This document shows, one piece after another, positions 42,936 to 51,673 of a DNA stretch of 64,000 nt (positions are counted from its first letter, which is position 1; every line of letters begins with the position of its first letter). This DNA is from Geodermatophilus siccatus (GTDB lineage: Bacteria; Actinomycetota; Actinomycetes; Mycobacteriales; Geodermatophilaceae). The notes beneath the pieces were generated by a model. The model was not told the origin of the DNA. It ran no database searches and worked only from the letters and a program-made list of their open reading frames with translations. Position numbers and translations under genes: made by a program. The stretch lies in NCBI RefSeq assembly GCF_900103785.1, contig NZ_FNHE01000002.1, positions 310,001 through 374,000 on the forward strand, given 5' to 3'.

Positions 42936-43061
42936 ACCGGGGCCAACCCGGGACCCCTCGCCCGGCTTCCGGCCGGGGGGCGGCGGCGCGCGATCGCCCG
43001 GGACACGTCGAGCGCGGTCGTCGCTGCGGACAGCCGCCGGCACTCCCCGCGGACACGGCCG

Positions 43062-43853
43062 TCAGGGAGCCCGCCAGCCCGCGCCGGGCGAGGCGAGGGT
43101 GCGGCCGATGCCGCGGGCGGCAGCCCGCACGCCGGGCGCGAAGTCGCGGACGGCGGCCGGGGAGCTCCCGCGCACGACGATGGACAACGCGGCCACCACG
43201 GCGCCGCTGACCTCGACCGGTGCGGCGACGGAGACGGCGTCCTCGGTGACCTGCCGGTCGCTGATCGCCATGCCGGTCCGGCGGACCTCGGCGAGCACCC
43301 GGCGCAACCGCCGCGGATCGGTGATGGTGTGCCGGGTGTGGGCCGTCAGCGGCTCGGCCAGCACGCGTTCCTGCACCTCGGCCGGGGCGTGGGCGAGCAG
43401 CACCAGGCCGACCCCGGTCGGAGGCAGGGCGAAGCGGCCGCCGACCCGGGTGAGCACACCGACGGCCGAGCGCCCGGCGATCCGCTCGACGAAGACCACC
43501 TCGGTGCCGTCGCGCACGGCGAGCTGCACGTTCTCGTGGGTGACCTCGTAGAGGTCCTCCATGAACGGCAGCGCCACCTCGCGCAGCCCCAGACCGCGTG
43601 GCGCGAGGGCGCCCAGCTCCCACACCCGCAGGCCCACCCGGTAGCGGCCGTCCTCGTCCCGCTCGACGCCGCCCCAGGCGCACAGTTCCCCGACCAGGCG
43701 GTGGGCGGTGGACAGCGGCACGCCGACGGCCCGGGCGATCTCCGACAGCGTGAGTGCCGGCCGCTCCCGCGTGAAGGCGTCGAGGACGGCGAGCAGCTTG
43801 CCGCCCGCCGTCCGTCGCGCCGGCAGCGGACCGGCGCGCAGGCCGCTGGTCAC
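43062..43853 (-). CDS. IclR family transcriptional regulator
   Basis: A 263-aa regulator. The N-terminal helix-turn-helix is LTLSEIARAVGVPLSTAHRLV; the C-terminal GAF-like effector domain runs from GLREVALPFMEDLYEVTHENV to the end. IclR proteins commonly control aromatic-acid catabolism (PcaR, PobR, vanillate regulators). It is the last gene of the vanillate/hydroxycinnamate operon; the GTG at 43853 overlaps the reductase stop (GTGA). It may autoregulate the vanAB-transporter part; a candidate dyad is at 47785-47801. Confidence 0.9.
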   Translation of the reverse strand: MTSGLRAGPLPARRTAGGKLLAVLDAFTRERPALTLSEIARAVGVPLSTAHRLVGELCAWGGVERDEDGRYRVGLRVWELGALAPRGLGLREVALPFMEDLYEVTHENVQLAVRDGTEVVFVERIAGRSAVGVLTRVGGRFALPPTGVGLVLLAHAPAEVQERVLAEPLTAHTRHTITDPRRLRRVLAEVRRTGMAISDRQVTEDAVSVAAPVEVSGAVVAALSIVVRGSSPAAVRDFAPGVRAAARGIGRTLASPGAGWRAP

Positions 43854-44860
43854 GGGACGTCGATGGAGACGACCCCCGGCCGCCCGTCGCCGCCGGCCAA
43901 CCCCCCGGTGCGGGCGCTGACCACGCGCGACACGCAGCACTGCAGCCGGTCGCCCACCCGGTGCTGCTCGTCGCTGAGGAAGACGTCGCGGTGGTCGATG
44001 ACCCCGTCGACGTCGAGGACCTTGACCTCGCACAGGCCGCACTCGCCGCGACGGCAGTCGAACATCATGTCCGCGCCGCAGGCCTCCAGCGCCTCGAGCA
44101 TCGACACGTCGTGCGGCACGAGGGTCTCCAGGCCCAGCCGCGGGATGCGCACGGTGAACGCCTCGGGGGCGAACCGGCCGCTGCTGCCGAACGTCTCGAA
44201 CCGCAGGTCGGCCGGGCGCCGTCCGGCCTGGGCCCAGGCGGCCTTGATCGCGTCGAGCATGGGGGTGGGACCGCAGACGTACAGCTCCCCGCCGTCGGGG
44301 ACGCCGGCGACGAGCTCGCCGACGTCGAGCGAGCCGCCCTCGTCGTCGATCCGCAGGTCGAGGCGGTCGCCGTGCTCGGCGACCAGCTCGTCGAGGAACG
44401 CCATGAGGCCCCGCGACCGGGCGCCGTAGACGAAGCGGTAGTCCGCGCCGCGGGTCTTGAGCGCCCTGCCCATGGCCACCAGAGCGGTGACGCCGATCCC
44501 CCCGGCGGCCAGCACGTACCCGGGCCTGCCGTAGTTGAGCGGGAAGTTCTGCAGCGGCTGGGTGATCGACACCTCCTGCCCCCGGCGCAGGCCGTGCATG
44601 AAGGCCGAGCCGCCCCGGCTCTGCCGGGCCAGCTGCACGCCGAGCACCAGCTCGGTGCCGTAGCCGCTCATGCCCACGACGGAGTACGAGCGGACGTCGG
44701 CGCGGCCGTTGACGTAGACCCCGATGTCGATGTGGCTGCCGGGGGGCGCGGGCACGTCGGGCTGCTCGGGCTCCAGCACGATCCGCCGGACGTGCTGCGC
44801 GACCTCGCAGACGTCGATCACCCGCGCCCGCCCCCACCGCTTGGCGCTCGTGGCTGCCAT
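43850..44860 (-). CDS. vanB: Vanillate O-demethylase reductase subunit (VanB-like, phthalate dioxygenase reductase family)
   Basis: A 336-aa electron-transfer protein: FMN/NAD(P)H domain first (RSYSVVGMSG, AAGGIGVTALVAMGRAL, YVCGPTPML), then a plant-type [2Fe-2S] ferredoxin domain with CRRGECGLC and a distant Cys in LQCCVS. It passes electrons from NADH to the Rieske oxygenase encoded immediately upstream (15 bp gap). ATG at 44860 (MAATSAKRW). Confidence 0.88.
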   Translation of the reverse strand: MAATSAKRWGRARVIDVCEVAQHVRRIVLEPEQPDVPAPPGSHIDIGVYVNGRADVRSYSVVGMSGYGTELVLGVQLARQSRGGSAFMHGLRRGQEVSITQPLQNFPLNYGRPGYVLAAGGIGVTALVAMGRALKTRGADYRFVYGARSRGLMAFLDELVAEHGDRLDLRIDDEGGSLDVGELVAGVPDGGELYVCGPTPMLDAIKAAWAQAGRRPADLRFETFGSSGRFAPEAFTVRIPRLGLETLVPHDVSMLEALEACGADMMFDCRRGECGLCEVKVLDVDGVIDHRDVFLSDEQHRVGDRLQCCVSRVVSARTGGLAGGDGRPGVVSIDVP

Positions 44861-44874
44861 GTCGGTCGCTCCGG

Positions 44875-46149
44875 TTACAGGCCGCGGCCCATGAGGCCGG
44901 CCGTCGGCTGCTCCCGGTGACGGGCCACGCCACTGGCCACCTCGGCCGCCTGGCCGGCTCCGCCGTCCCCCGGCGGCTCGGCGTTGGCCGCGGCGGTGAC
45001 CTCGGCCATCGCGGCGGCGGCGTGCCCGGCCACGGCCCCCACCGCCCCGGTGTCCGAGCCGAGCTCGGCGTCGATCATGCGCTGCACGATCCGGCGGGTC
45101 CACATGCTGCCCGCGTCGATGTTGAGGTTGTAGAAGTCGTAGTCGGGGTTGGCCTCGATCCCCCGCTGCTGGGCCTCGAGCATCAGCTCGTCCTCGAAGA
45201 AGACGTTGGACACGCCCTCGCGCAGCCGGGTGGTGATCACCTGCTTGTCCAGGCACCAGTCGCGGGCGAACGCCCACAGGTAGTGGCAGGTGTTGTCGGT
45301 CTCCGGCGTCATCGTGTTGATCACCGTGCCGGTGACCCCCTGGCTGCGGTCGCCCTCGGGTGCGCCCGTCCCGGCCTTGGCCACGCCGACGTCGATCGCG
45401 ATCGTCGAGGGGGCGGTGTAGCGGATGATCTGCCAGCGGTCGACCGGCCCCTCGTAGCCGGGGAAGCGGTCCTGCAGGTTGCGCTTCCAGAACGGCGGCG
45501 GCTCGATGCCCAGCATCCACTTGGTCACCGTCACCGTCCGGTCGGTGTGGGTCACGGTGAACTCCGACTCCGAGAGCGCGTCGTGGCCGATGCTCGAGCC
45601 GTGCACGAACTGCTCGTGCGTGAGGTCCATGAGGTTGTCGACGATGAGCTGGTAGCTGCAGTTGACGTGGATCGTCTTGCCGTCGCCGGCCCAGTCGGGG
45701 TGCTCGTTCCAGTACAGGTCGGGCACCAGGGCCGGGTCGGCCAGCGCCGGGTCGCCGGGCCAGACCCACACGTAGCGGTGCCGCTCCACGACCGGGAAGG
45801 AGTGCACCGAGGCGCTCGGGTTGATCGTCTCCTGCGCCGGCATGAAGGTGGCCCGGCCGTCGGGGTCGTAGCAGATGCCGTGGTAGCCGCACATGATCTC
45901 GTCGTCGCCGCGCAGCTTGCCCATCGACAACGGCGCCAGCCGGTGCCAGCAGGCGTCGGCCAGCGCGACCGGACGGCCGCCCGTGGTCCGGTAAAGGACG
46001 ATCGGCCGGTTGGCGACCGTCGTGGCCAGCAGGTTGCGCCCCACCTCGTGGTCCCACGCCGCCGCGTACCAGGCGTTGAGCGGGAACGAGCGGAAGGAGG
46101 CGTGCCCGGTCGGGCGGCCGATGGAGGCGGGAGAGGTCGAACCGGTCAT
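44875..46149 (-). CDS. vanA: Rieske oxygenase, vanillate O-demethylase oxygenase subunit (VanA-like)
   Basis: A 424-aa Rieske non-haem iron oxygenase. The [2Fe-2S] ligands are Cys67, His69, Cys87 and His90. The mononuclear iron site follows in DNLMDLTHEQFVH. It most likely removes the methyl of vanillate, giving protocatechuate and formaldehyde; related enzymes take syringate or other methoxybenzoates. Typical VanA is about 350 aa; here some 60 Ala/Gly-rich residues extend the C-terminus (AVGAVAGHAAAAMAEVTA), which is unusual. The partner reductase follows at once. Confidence 0.88.
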   Translation of the reverse strand: MTGSTSPASIGRPTGHASFRSFPLNAWYAAAWDHEVGRNLLATTVANRPIVLYRTTGGRPVALADACWHRLAPLSMGKLRGDDEIMCGYHGICYDPDGRATFMPAQETINPSASVHSFPVVERHRYVWVWPGDPALADPALVPDLYWNEHPDWAGDGKTIHVNCSYQLIVDNLMDLTHEQFVHGSSIGHDALSESEFTVTHTDRTVTVTKWMLGIEPPPFWKRNLQDRFPGYEGPVDRWQIIRYTAPSTIAIDVGVAKAGTGAPEGDRSQGVTGTVINTMTPETDNTCHYLWAFARDWCLDKQVITTRLREGVSNVFFEDELMLEAQQRGIEANPDYDFYNLNIDAGSMWTRRIVQRMIDAELGSDTGAVGAVAGHAAAAMAEVTAAANAEPPGDGGAGQAAEVASGVARHREQPTAGLMGRGL

Positions 46150-46189
46150 GTCGGGGTCCCTTCAGAGGTCTCGGAGGGGTCGGGGGCGG

Positions 46190-47692
46190 TCAGGCGGGGA
46201 TGGGGTCCTCGTGGTGGGCCGGGGACTCCCGGACCATCGCGTAGAGGAAGAAGGAGACGATCATGATCCCGGCGGCGACGTAGACCCCGGGAGCCCAGCT
46301 GCCGGTCGCGTCCCGGAGGATCCCGCTGACCACCGGGCTGAGCACGGCGCCGATCTCGGAGACGAGGTTGAGCATGCCGAAGGCCGAGCCGCGCTCGCTG
46401 GGGGGCACCAGGTCGCCGGTCATGCCCTGCACGATCGGCTGCAGCGCGTTGAAGAAGACACCGGAGCTGAACAGCAGCAGTCCGAGCAGCGCCAGCGAGG
46501 GCAGCTGGTCGCCCTCCCCGCCGGAGATGCTCCAGCCGAAGACGAGCACGAGCACCGAGTAGACGGCCGTGCAGACCAGCGCGAGCGGCTTCCGGCCGCG
46601 GCCGCGGCGGACGGCGCGGTCGGCGAGCCAGCCGCCGACGGGGAAGCCGAGGATGCCGGCACCGGCGTTGAACGCCGCGGTCAGCGCGGCGGCCAGCAGG
46701 CTGCTCTGGGCCGCCTCGCGCACGATCTGCACCGACCAGAAGCTGAAGAACCAGAGGTTCCAGAGGATCGCGATGTAGGCGACGTAGATCAGCCACATGT
46801 TGCGGTTGAGCAGGGCGGCGCCGCGGCCGGACCGCTGCACGCTGCGCACGATGATCCCGATGTAGACCAGGGCGATGACCGACGCGATGGTCGCGGTCAG
46901 CCACTCCGGCCACTCGAAGCTCTCGGCCATGAGGAACAGCGCGACGATGACGACGAAGGTGGGGGCCGAGAACAGGATCAGCCGCAGGAACGGCGGGCCC
47001 AGCCGCAGCGCGCCGCCGAGCCGGGACCGGAAGAACCCGAACGCCACCGTGGCGACGACGAAGGTGAAGGCGGCGAAGACGAAGAACGGCATCCGCCAGG
47101 CGCCGTCGCCCATGCCCAGGGAGGCGCCCCAGTCGATGAGGATCGGCGTGAGGATGATCCCCACGGTCAGGCCGATGGACAGGCCGGTGATCACGATGCC
47201 CAGGCCGAGGGTGCGCCGGGCCGCCGGGGTGTGCGCGATGATCAGGGTCCGGTCGTTCGAGTAGAAGACGCCCTCGCCCAGCCCGGTGAGCACGCGGGCC
47301 GCGACGAAGGCCACCAGCCCGGCCATGAGGCCGGAGACGACGGTCAGGACGCCGGCCGCCAGCAGCGACACGATGATCATCTCGCGGTGCCCGAACCGGT
47401 CGCCGAGCCGCCCGCCCGGGTACTGGGTGAGCATGTAGCCCAGGAAGAACATCGAGCCGACCAGGCCGCCCAGGGTCGCCGGGTTGGACGCGTCGCCGAT
47501 GAAGCCCGCCTGGTTCTGGATCATCCACGCGATGACCGGGCCGGTGACCGTCCGGTCCGCGTAGCTGACCACCCAGCCGAGCAGCAGCACGGCCCACAGT
47601 GCCCGGTAGGGCACGACGGGGTGGTCGTCACGGCCGGCGTCGAGCAGCTGCTCCTCCCGGGCGGTGTCGCTCTCGGAACTCCCTGACGCCAT
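46190..47692 (-). CDS. MFS transporter, aromatic acid type
   Basis: A 500-aa permease with 12 predicted helices. The first-loop motif GGRLGDRFGHREMI and helix-1 residues SYADRTVTGP resemble the anion:cation symporter/aromatic acid families (CouT, vanillate or phthalate carriers). A long cytoplasmic N-terminus starts MASGSSESDTAREEQ; ATG 47692 follows GGGAGGGAG. It lies between the amidohydrolase and vanA, so it probably imports hydroxycinnamates or vanillate. Confidence 0.88.
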   Translation of the reverse strand: MASGSSESDTAREEQLLDAGRDDHPVVPYRALWAVLLLGWVVSYADRTVTGPVIAWMIQNQAGFIGDASNPATLGGLVGSMFFLGYMLTQYPGGRLGDRFGHREMIIVSLLAAGVLTVVSGLMAGLVAFVAARVLTGLGEGVFYSNDRTLIIAHTPAARRTLGLGIVITGLSIGLTVGIILTPILIDWGASLGMGDGAWRMPFFVFAAFTFVVATVAFGFFRSRLGGALRLGPPFLRLILFSAPTFVVIVALFLMAESFEWPEWLTATIASVIALVYIGIIVRSVQRSGRGAALLNRNMWLIYVAYIAILWNLWFFSFWSVQIVREAAQSSLLAAALTAAFNAGAGILGFPVGGWLADRAVRRGRGRKPLALVCTAVYSVLVLVFGWSISGGEGDQLPSLALLGLLLFSSGVFFNALQPIVQGMTGDLVPPSERGSAFGMLNLVSEIGAVLSPVVSGILRDATGSWAPGVYVAAGIMIVSFFLYAMVRESPAHHEDPIPA

Positions 47693-47784
47693 GTGCCGCT
47701 CCCTCCCGACCGAGGACGTCGCCACGGATCGGCGACCGATGGAGGGGAAAGAGTGACGCAGGACACCGCCGCGGGTGTACGCCA

Positions 47785-47801
47785 CTTCCGTGTGGTGGAA
47801 G
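47785..47801. promoter_or_regulatory. Dyad CTTCC-N7-GGAAG, possible IclR-type operator
   Basis: Within the 176-bp gap upstream of the MFS gene, the only sizeable gap in the operon, CTTCC and GGAAG are arranged symmetrically. IclR proteins often bind TTCC/GGAA half-sites. The operon could have a second promoter here. Confidence 0.3.
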
Positions 47802-47868
47802 ACGTATTCGGCCGGGTGTCCGTCCCGAGCGCGGACGACGCACCGGGGGCCGCCGGGGTGCCTCCCGC

Positions 47869-48750
47869 TCAGCCGGTGAGGCCGAGCACCCGGAGGGCGT
47901 TCTCCTTCAGGATCAGCGGGCGGACGTCGTCCTTGATCTCGAGCGCCTCGAAGTCGGCGCGCCACCGGTCCGGGGTGATGACCGGGAAGTCCGAGCCGAA
48001 CAGCACCTTGCGCTTGAGCAGGGTGTTGGCGGCCCGGACCAGCTGCGGCGGGAAGTACTTCGGCGACCACCCGGACAGGTCGATGTAGACGTTGGCCTTG
48101 TGGGTGGCGATCGAGATCGCCTCGTCCTGCCACGGCACCGACGGATGGGCCAGCACGATCGTCAGGCCCGGGAAGTCGGCGGCGACGTCGTCGAGCAGCA
48201 TCGGATCCGAGTAGCGCAGCTTGATGCCGCGCCCGCCGGGCAGGCCGGCGCCGATCCCGGTCTGCCCGGTGTGGAACAGCGCAGGGACGCCGAGCTCCTC
48301 CAGGGCCGCGTAGAGCGGGGAGAAGCGGACGTCGTTGGGCTCGAACGCCTGCAGGCTGGGGTGGAACTTGAACCCCCGCACCCCGTGCTCGGTCACCAGC
48401 CGCCGGGCGCGGGCGACGGCCGCCTTGCCGGCGTGCGGGTCGACCGAGCCGAACGGGATGAGCACGTCGGGGTGCTCGGCGGCCTGATCGGCGATCTCCT
48501 CGCTGGACAGCGCCGGGTGCCCCGTGCCGGCCGGGGCGTCGACGGTGAACACCACGGCGGCCGTGCGGCGGGCGCGGTAGTGCTCGGCGATCGACGCGAC
48601 GGTCGGGGTGCGGTCCTGGTCGGCGCGGAAGTACTTCGCCGAGGCGTCCATCAGCTCCCGGTCGAGCGAGAAGCAGCCGTGCGCGTCCTGCTCCACGTGC
48701 ACGTGCACGTCGATGGCGTCCAGGGCAGCGGGGTCCAGGGTGGTGGTCAC
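47869..48750 (-). CDS. Amidohydrolase-family enzyme (CouO-like)
   Basis: A 293-aa metal-dependent TIM barrel of the amidohydrolase-2 group. IDVHVHVE gives the HxH pair. RGFKFHPSLQAF, FHTGQTG, IVLAHPS and GSDFPVI provide the remaining ligands and the catalytic Asp. Relatives decarboxylate or hydrolyse aromatic-derived compounds. In the Rhodococcus p-hydroxycinnamate pathway an enzyme of this superfamily (CouO) cleaves the beta-keto side chain; the present operon context makes that role the best hypothesis. GTG 48750 follows GGGAGGA. Confidence 0.82.
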   Translation of the reverse strand: MTTTLDPAALDAIDVHVHVEQDAHGCFSLDRELMDASAKYFRADQDRTPTVASIAEHYRARRTAAVVFTVDAPAGTGHPALSSEEIADQAAEHPDVLIPFGSVDPHAGKAAVARARRLVTEHGVRGFKFHPSLQAFEPNDVRFSPLYAALEELGVPALFHTGQTGIGAGLPGGRGIKLRYSDPMLLDDVAADFPGLTIVLAHPSVPWQDEAISIATHKANVYIDLSGWSPKYFPPQLVRAANTLLKRKVLFGSDFPVITPDRWRADFEALEIKDDVRPLILKENALRVLGLTG

Positions 48751-48764
48751 GGGGGTCCTCCCGG

Positions 48765-49709
48765 TCAGGTCAGGCCGTTGTCGGCCTTGGCGGCGAGCAG
48801 GGCGTCCAGGACGGCGTCGCGGCGGGCGACCAGGTCGGCCTCGTCGGTGCCGGCGAGCTCCTCGTCGACCCCGGCCACCAGCTGCTGCACCAGCTCGGGG
48901 GTGAGGGTGACCCGGCCGAGGTCGCGCCACCAGCGCTCGGTCGGCGGGCCGAGGTGCTCGAGCACGTGCGCGATGCCGCCGGGGCCGCCCGAGAGGTGCT
49001 GGTTGAGGAACGGCCCGAGGACCGCCCAGCGCAGGCCGGGGCCCTGCGAGATCGCGGTGTCGATGTCGCTGACGGTCGCCACGCCGCGCTCGACGAGCGA
49101 GTAGGCCTCCTGCCACAGGGCGGCCTGGAGCCGGTTGGCGACGTGGCCGGGCAGCTCCTGGCGCAGCCGGATGGGCCGCTTGCCGACGGCGGCGTAGAAC
49201 GCCATCGCCCGCTCGACGGCCTCCGGGGAGGTGCGCTCCCCCGGGACCACCTCGACCAGCGGGATGAGGTGCGGCGGGTTGAACGGGTGGCCGATCACCA
49301 CGCGCTCCGGGTGCCGCGGGCAGCCGCGCGCGATGACGCTGGGCAGCAGGCCCGAGGAGCTGCTGGCGAGGACGACACCGGGCCGGGCGGCGACGTCCAG
49401 CACGGCGAACAGGGCGTGCTTGACGTCCTCGCGCTCCGGGCCGTTCTCCTGCACGAAGTCGGCGTCGGCCACGGCCTCGGCGGCGTCCGCGGTGAAGGCC
49501 AGCCGGTCGGTCGAGGCACCCTCGGCCAGGCCGAGCCGCTCCAGCACCGGCCAGTGGGCGGCGACGTCGGCGCGCAGCCGTTCCTCCGCGCCGGGTCCGG
49601 GGTCGGTCGCGGTGACGTCGAGGCCGTGCGCGAGGAAGTGCGCGGCCCAGCTGGCGCCGATCACCCCGGTGCCGACGACCGCGACGCGCTCCACTCCCCC
49701 GGTGCTCAC
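48765..49709 (-). CDS. 3-hydroxyacyl-CoA dehydrogenase family protein
   Basis: A 314-aa NAD-dependent dehydrogenase. Rossmann start VAVVGTGVIGASWAAHFL, conserved VQENGPERED and the catalytic segment VVIGHPFNPPHLIPLVEVV identify it. This short form resembles L-carnitine dehydrogenase and lambda-crystallin-type enzymes as well as beta-oxidation dehydrogenases. In this operon it should oxidise the 3-hydroxy-phenylpropanoyl-CoA made by the hydratase. GTG 49709 overlaps the upstream ligase stop by 4 nt. Confidence 0.86.
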   Translation of the reverse strand: MSTGGVERVAVVGTGVIGASWAAHFLAHGLDVTATDPGPGAEERLRADVAAHWPVLERLGLAEGASTDRLAFTADAAEAVADADFVQENGPEREDVKHALFAVLDVAARPGVVLASSSSGLLPSVIARGCPRHPERVVIGHPFNPPHLIPLVEVVPGERTSPEAVERAMAFYAAVGKRPIRLRQELPGHVANRLQAALWQEAYSLVERGVATVSDIDTAISQGPGLRWAVLGPFLNQHLSGGPGGIAHVLEHLGPPTERWWRDLGRVTLTPELVQQLVAGVDEELAGTDEADLVARRDAVLDALLAAKADNGLT

Positions 49710-51673
49710 GACGGCCTCCGCGCCGCGGCGAGCCGGACGAAGGTGTCCAGCGACGTGGGCTCGGCGAGCACGTCGCGGCTGGCGACGTCGTCCAGCCGGG
49801 CGCCGAGCAGGATCTTCTTGGCCGGGAGCTCGAGCTTCTTGCCGGTGCGGTTGCGCGGGACCGCCGGGACGGCGACGACGCCGTCCGGGACGTGCCGCGG
49901 GGACAGCGCCGTGCGCAGCGCGCCGGCGATCCGGCGGCGCAGGTCGTCGTCGAGCTCGACGCCGTCGCGCAGCTGGACGTAGAGCAGCAGCTCCCCGTTG
50001 CCGCCGGCCGGGTCCTCGAGGTGCACGACGAGGCTGTCGACGACCTCGGGCAGCTCCTCGACGACCCGGTAGAACTCCGCGGTGCCCAGCCGGACGCCGC
50101 CGCGGTTCAGGGTGGCGTCGGAGCGGCCGGCGATGACGCAGCTGCCGACCTCGGAGAAGCGGATCCAGTCCCCGTGCCGCCAGACGCCGGGGTAGTCCGC
50201 GAAGTAGGTGGCGCGGTAGCGGCTGCCGTCGTCGTCCCCCCAGAAGCCGACCGGCATCGAGGGCATCGGCGCGGTGATCACCAGCTCGCCGAGGTCGCCG
50301 ACGACCGGGTTGCCCTCCTCGTCGAACGCCTGCGCGGCCACGCCCAGGCAGGGCCCGGAGATCTCGCCGGCCCAGACCGGCTGCAGCGGGCTGCCCTGGA
50401 CGATCCCGCTGCAGACGTCGGTGCCGCCGCTGCCCACGTTGAGCAGCACGCCGGGGCCGAGGTGCTCGTGCACCCAGTGGTAGCCCTCGGCGGGCAGCGG
50501 GCTGCCGGCGGCGCCGAGCTGCCGGATCCGGGACAGGTCGAACTCCTCGGCCGGTCGCACGCCCTCCTTGCGGCAGGTCATCAGGTAGCCGGGGCTGGCG
50601 CCCATCAGCGTGGCCCCCGTCTCGGCGGCCAGCTGCCACTGCCAGCGCAGGTCCGGGTGCAGCGGGTTGCCGTCGACCATCACGATCGAGGCGCGCACCA
50701 GCAGGGCCGACACCAGCGCGTTCCACATCATCCAGGCGGTGGTGGAGAACCAGAGGATCCGGTCGCCGGCGCGCAGGTCCCAGCTCAGGCCGTGGTTCTT
50801 CAGGTGCTCCAGCAGGATCCCGCCGTGGCCGTGCACGATCGCCTTGGGCCTGCCGGTGGTGCCGGAGGAGAACAGCACGCACAGCGGGTGCGCGAACGGC
50901 ACCGGGTCGAAGGCGAGCTCGGCGGGTCCGGCGAGCAGCTCGTCCCAGCCGACCGCGTCGGGCAGGGCGTCCGGCCCGTAGGGGACGTGCACCACGTGTC
51001 GCACGGTGGGCAGCCCGGCCCGGATCTCGGCCACCTGCTCGCGGCGGTCGACGTCCTTGGCGCCGTAGCCGTACCCGGCCACGGCCAGCAGCACGGTCGG
51101 CTCGACCTGGCCGAAGCGGTCGACGACGCTGCGGGCGCCGAACTCGGGGGCGCAGCTGGCCCAGACCGCACCGAGGCTGGCGGTGGCGAGGAAGGCGACC
51201 AGGGTCTCGGGCGTGTTGGGCAGGTAGGCCACGACCCGGTCCCCGCGGCCGACGCCGAGCCGCTGCAGGCCGGCGCGGGCGCGGGCGACCTGCTCCCGGA
51301 GCTGCCCCCAGGTCAGCTCGACCGGCGGCCGGGTCTGCGAGTGCGCGACCACCGCGACCTCGTCGGCGTCGGAGCCGTCGAGCAGGCCGACGGCGTGCTC
51401 GGCGTAGTTCAGCGTCGCGCCCGGGAACCACTCGGCGCCCGGCATCTCCCGCCGGCCCAGCACCCGCTCCGGTGCCGTGGCGAACCGGACGTCGAAGAAG
51501 GCCGCGACGGCCGACCAGAAGCCCTCGAGGTCCTCGACCGACCAGCGGTGCAGGTCGGCGTAGCCGTCGAAGCGCAGCCCGCGCTCGCGTTCCAGCCAGC
51601 CGAGGAAGCGGCCGATCTCGGTGGTCTCGCGGACGTCGTCCGCCGGCGGGCGCAGCAGCTCCGGCCCGCTCAC
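49706..51673 (-). CDS. Acetoacetate-CoA ligase family enzyme
   Basis: A 655-aa adenylate-forming ligase with the length and landmarks of acetoacetyl-CoA synthetase: TLNYAEHAVG near the N-terminus, P-loop FSSGTTGRPKAIVHGHGG, WMMWNALVSALLV, NVGSGGTDVCSGIVQG, and the GKKLELPAKKIL C-terminus with the catalytic Lys. It makes a CoA thioester from a short keto acid. Its place between hydratase and dehydrogenase genes is unusual. It may recycle acetoacetate or activate a side-chain acid. Both ends overlap neighbours by 4 nt. Confidence 0.88.
   Translation of the reverse strand: MSGPELLRPPADDVRETTEIGRFLGWLERERGLRFDGYADLHRWSVEDLEGFWSAVAAFFDVRFATAPERVLGRREMPGAEWFPGATLNYAEHAVGLLDGSDADEVAVVAHSQTRPPVELTWGQLREQVARARAGLQRLGVGRGDRVVAYLPNTPETLVAFLATASLGAVWASCAPEFGARSVVDRFGQVEPTVLLAVAGYGYGAKDVDRREQVAEIRAGLPTVRHVVHVPYGPDALPDAVGWDELLAGPAELAFDPVPFAHPLCVLFSSGTTGRPKAIVHGHGGILLEHLKNHGLSWDLRAGDRILWFSTTAWMMWNALVSALLVRASIVMVDGNPLHPDLRWQWQLAAETGATLMGASPGYLMTCRKEGVRPAEEFDLSRIRQLGAAGSPLPAEGYHWVHEHLGPGVLLNVGSGGTDVCSGIVQGSPLQPVWAGEISGPCLGVAAQAFDEEGNPVVGDLGELVITAPMPSMPVGFWGDDDGSRYRATYFADYPGVWRHGDWIRFSEVGSCVIAGRSDATLNRGGVRLGTAEFYRVVEELPEVVDSLVVHLEDPAGGNGELLLYVQLRDGVELDDDLRRRIAGALRTALSPRHVPDGVVAVPAVPRNRTGKKLELPAKKILLGARLDDVASRDVLAEPTSLDTFVRLAAARRPS

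Noticed and set aside
43850..46057. Apparent VanA-VanB fusion in one 735-codon frame
   Set aside because: The first half is an out-of-frame reading of vanA; vanB starts at ATG 44860 with its own domain start.
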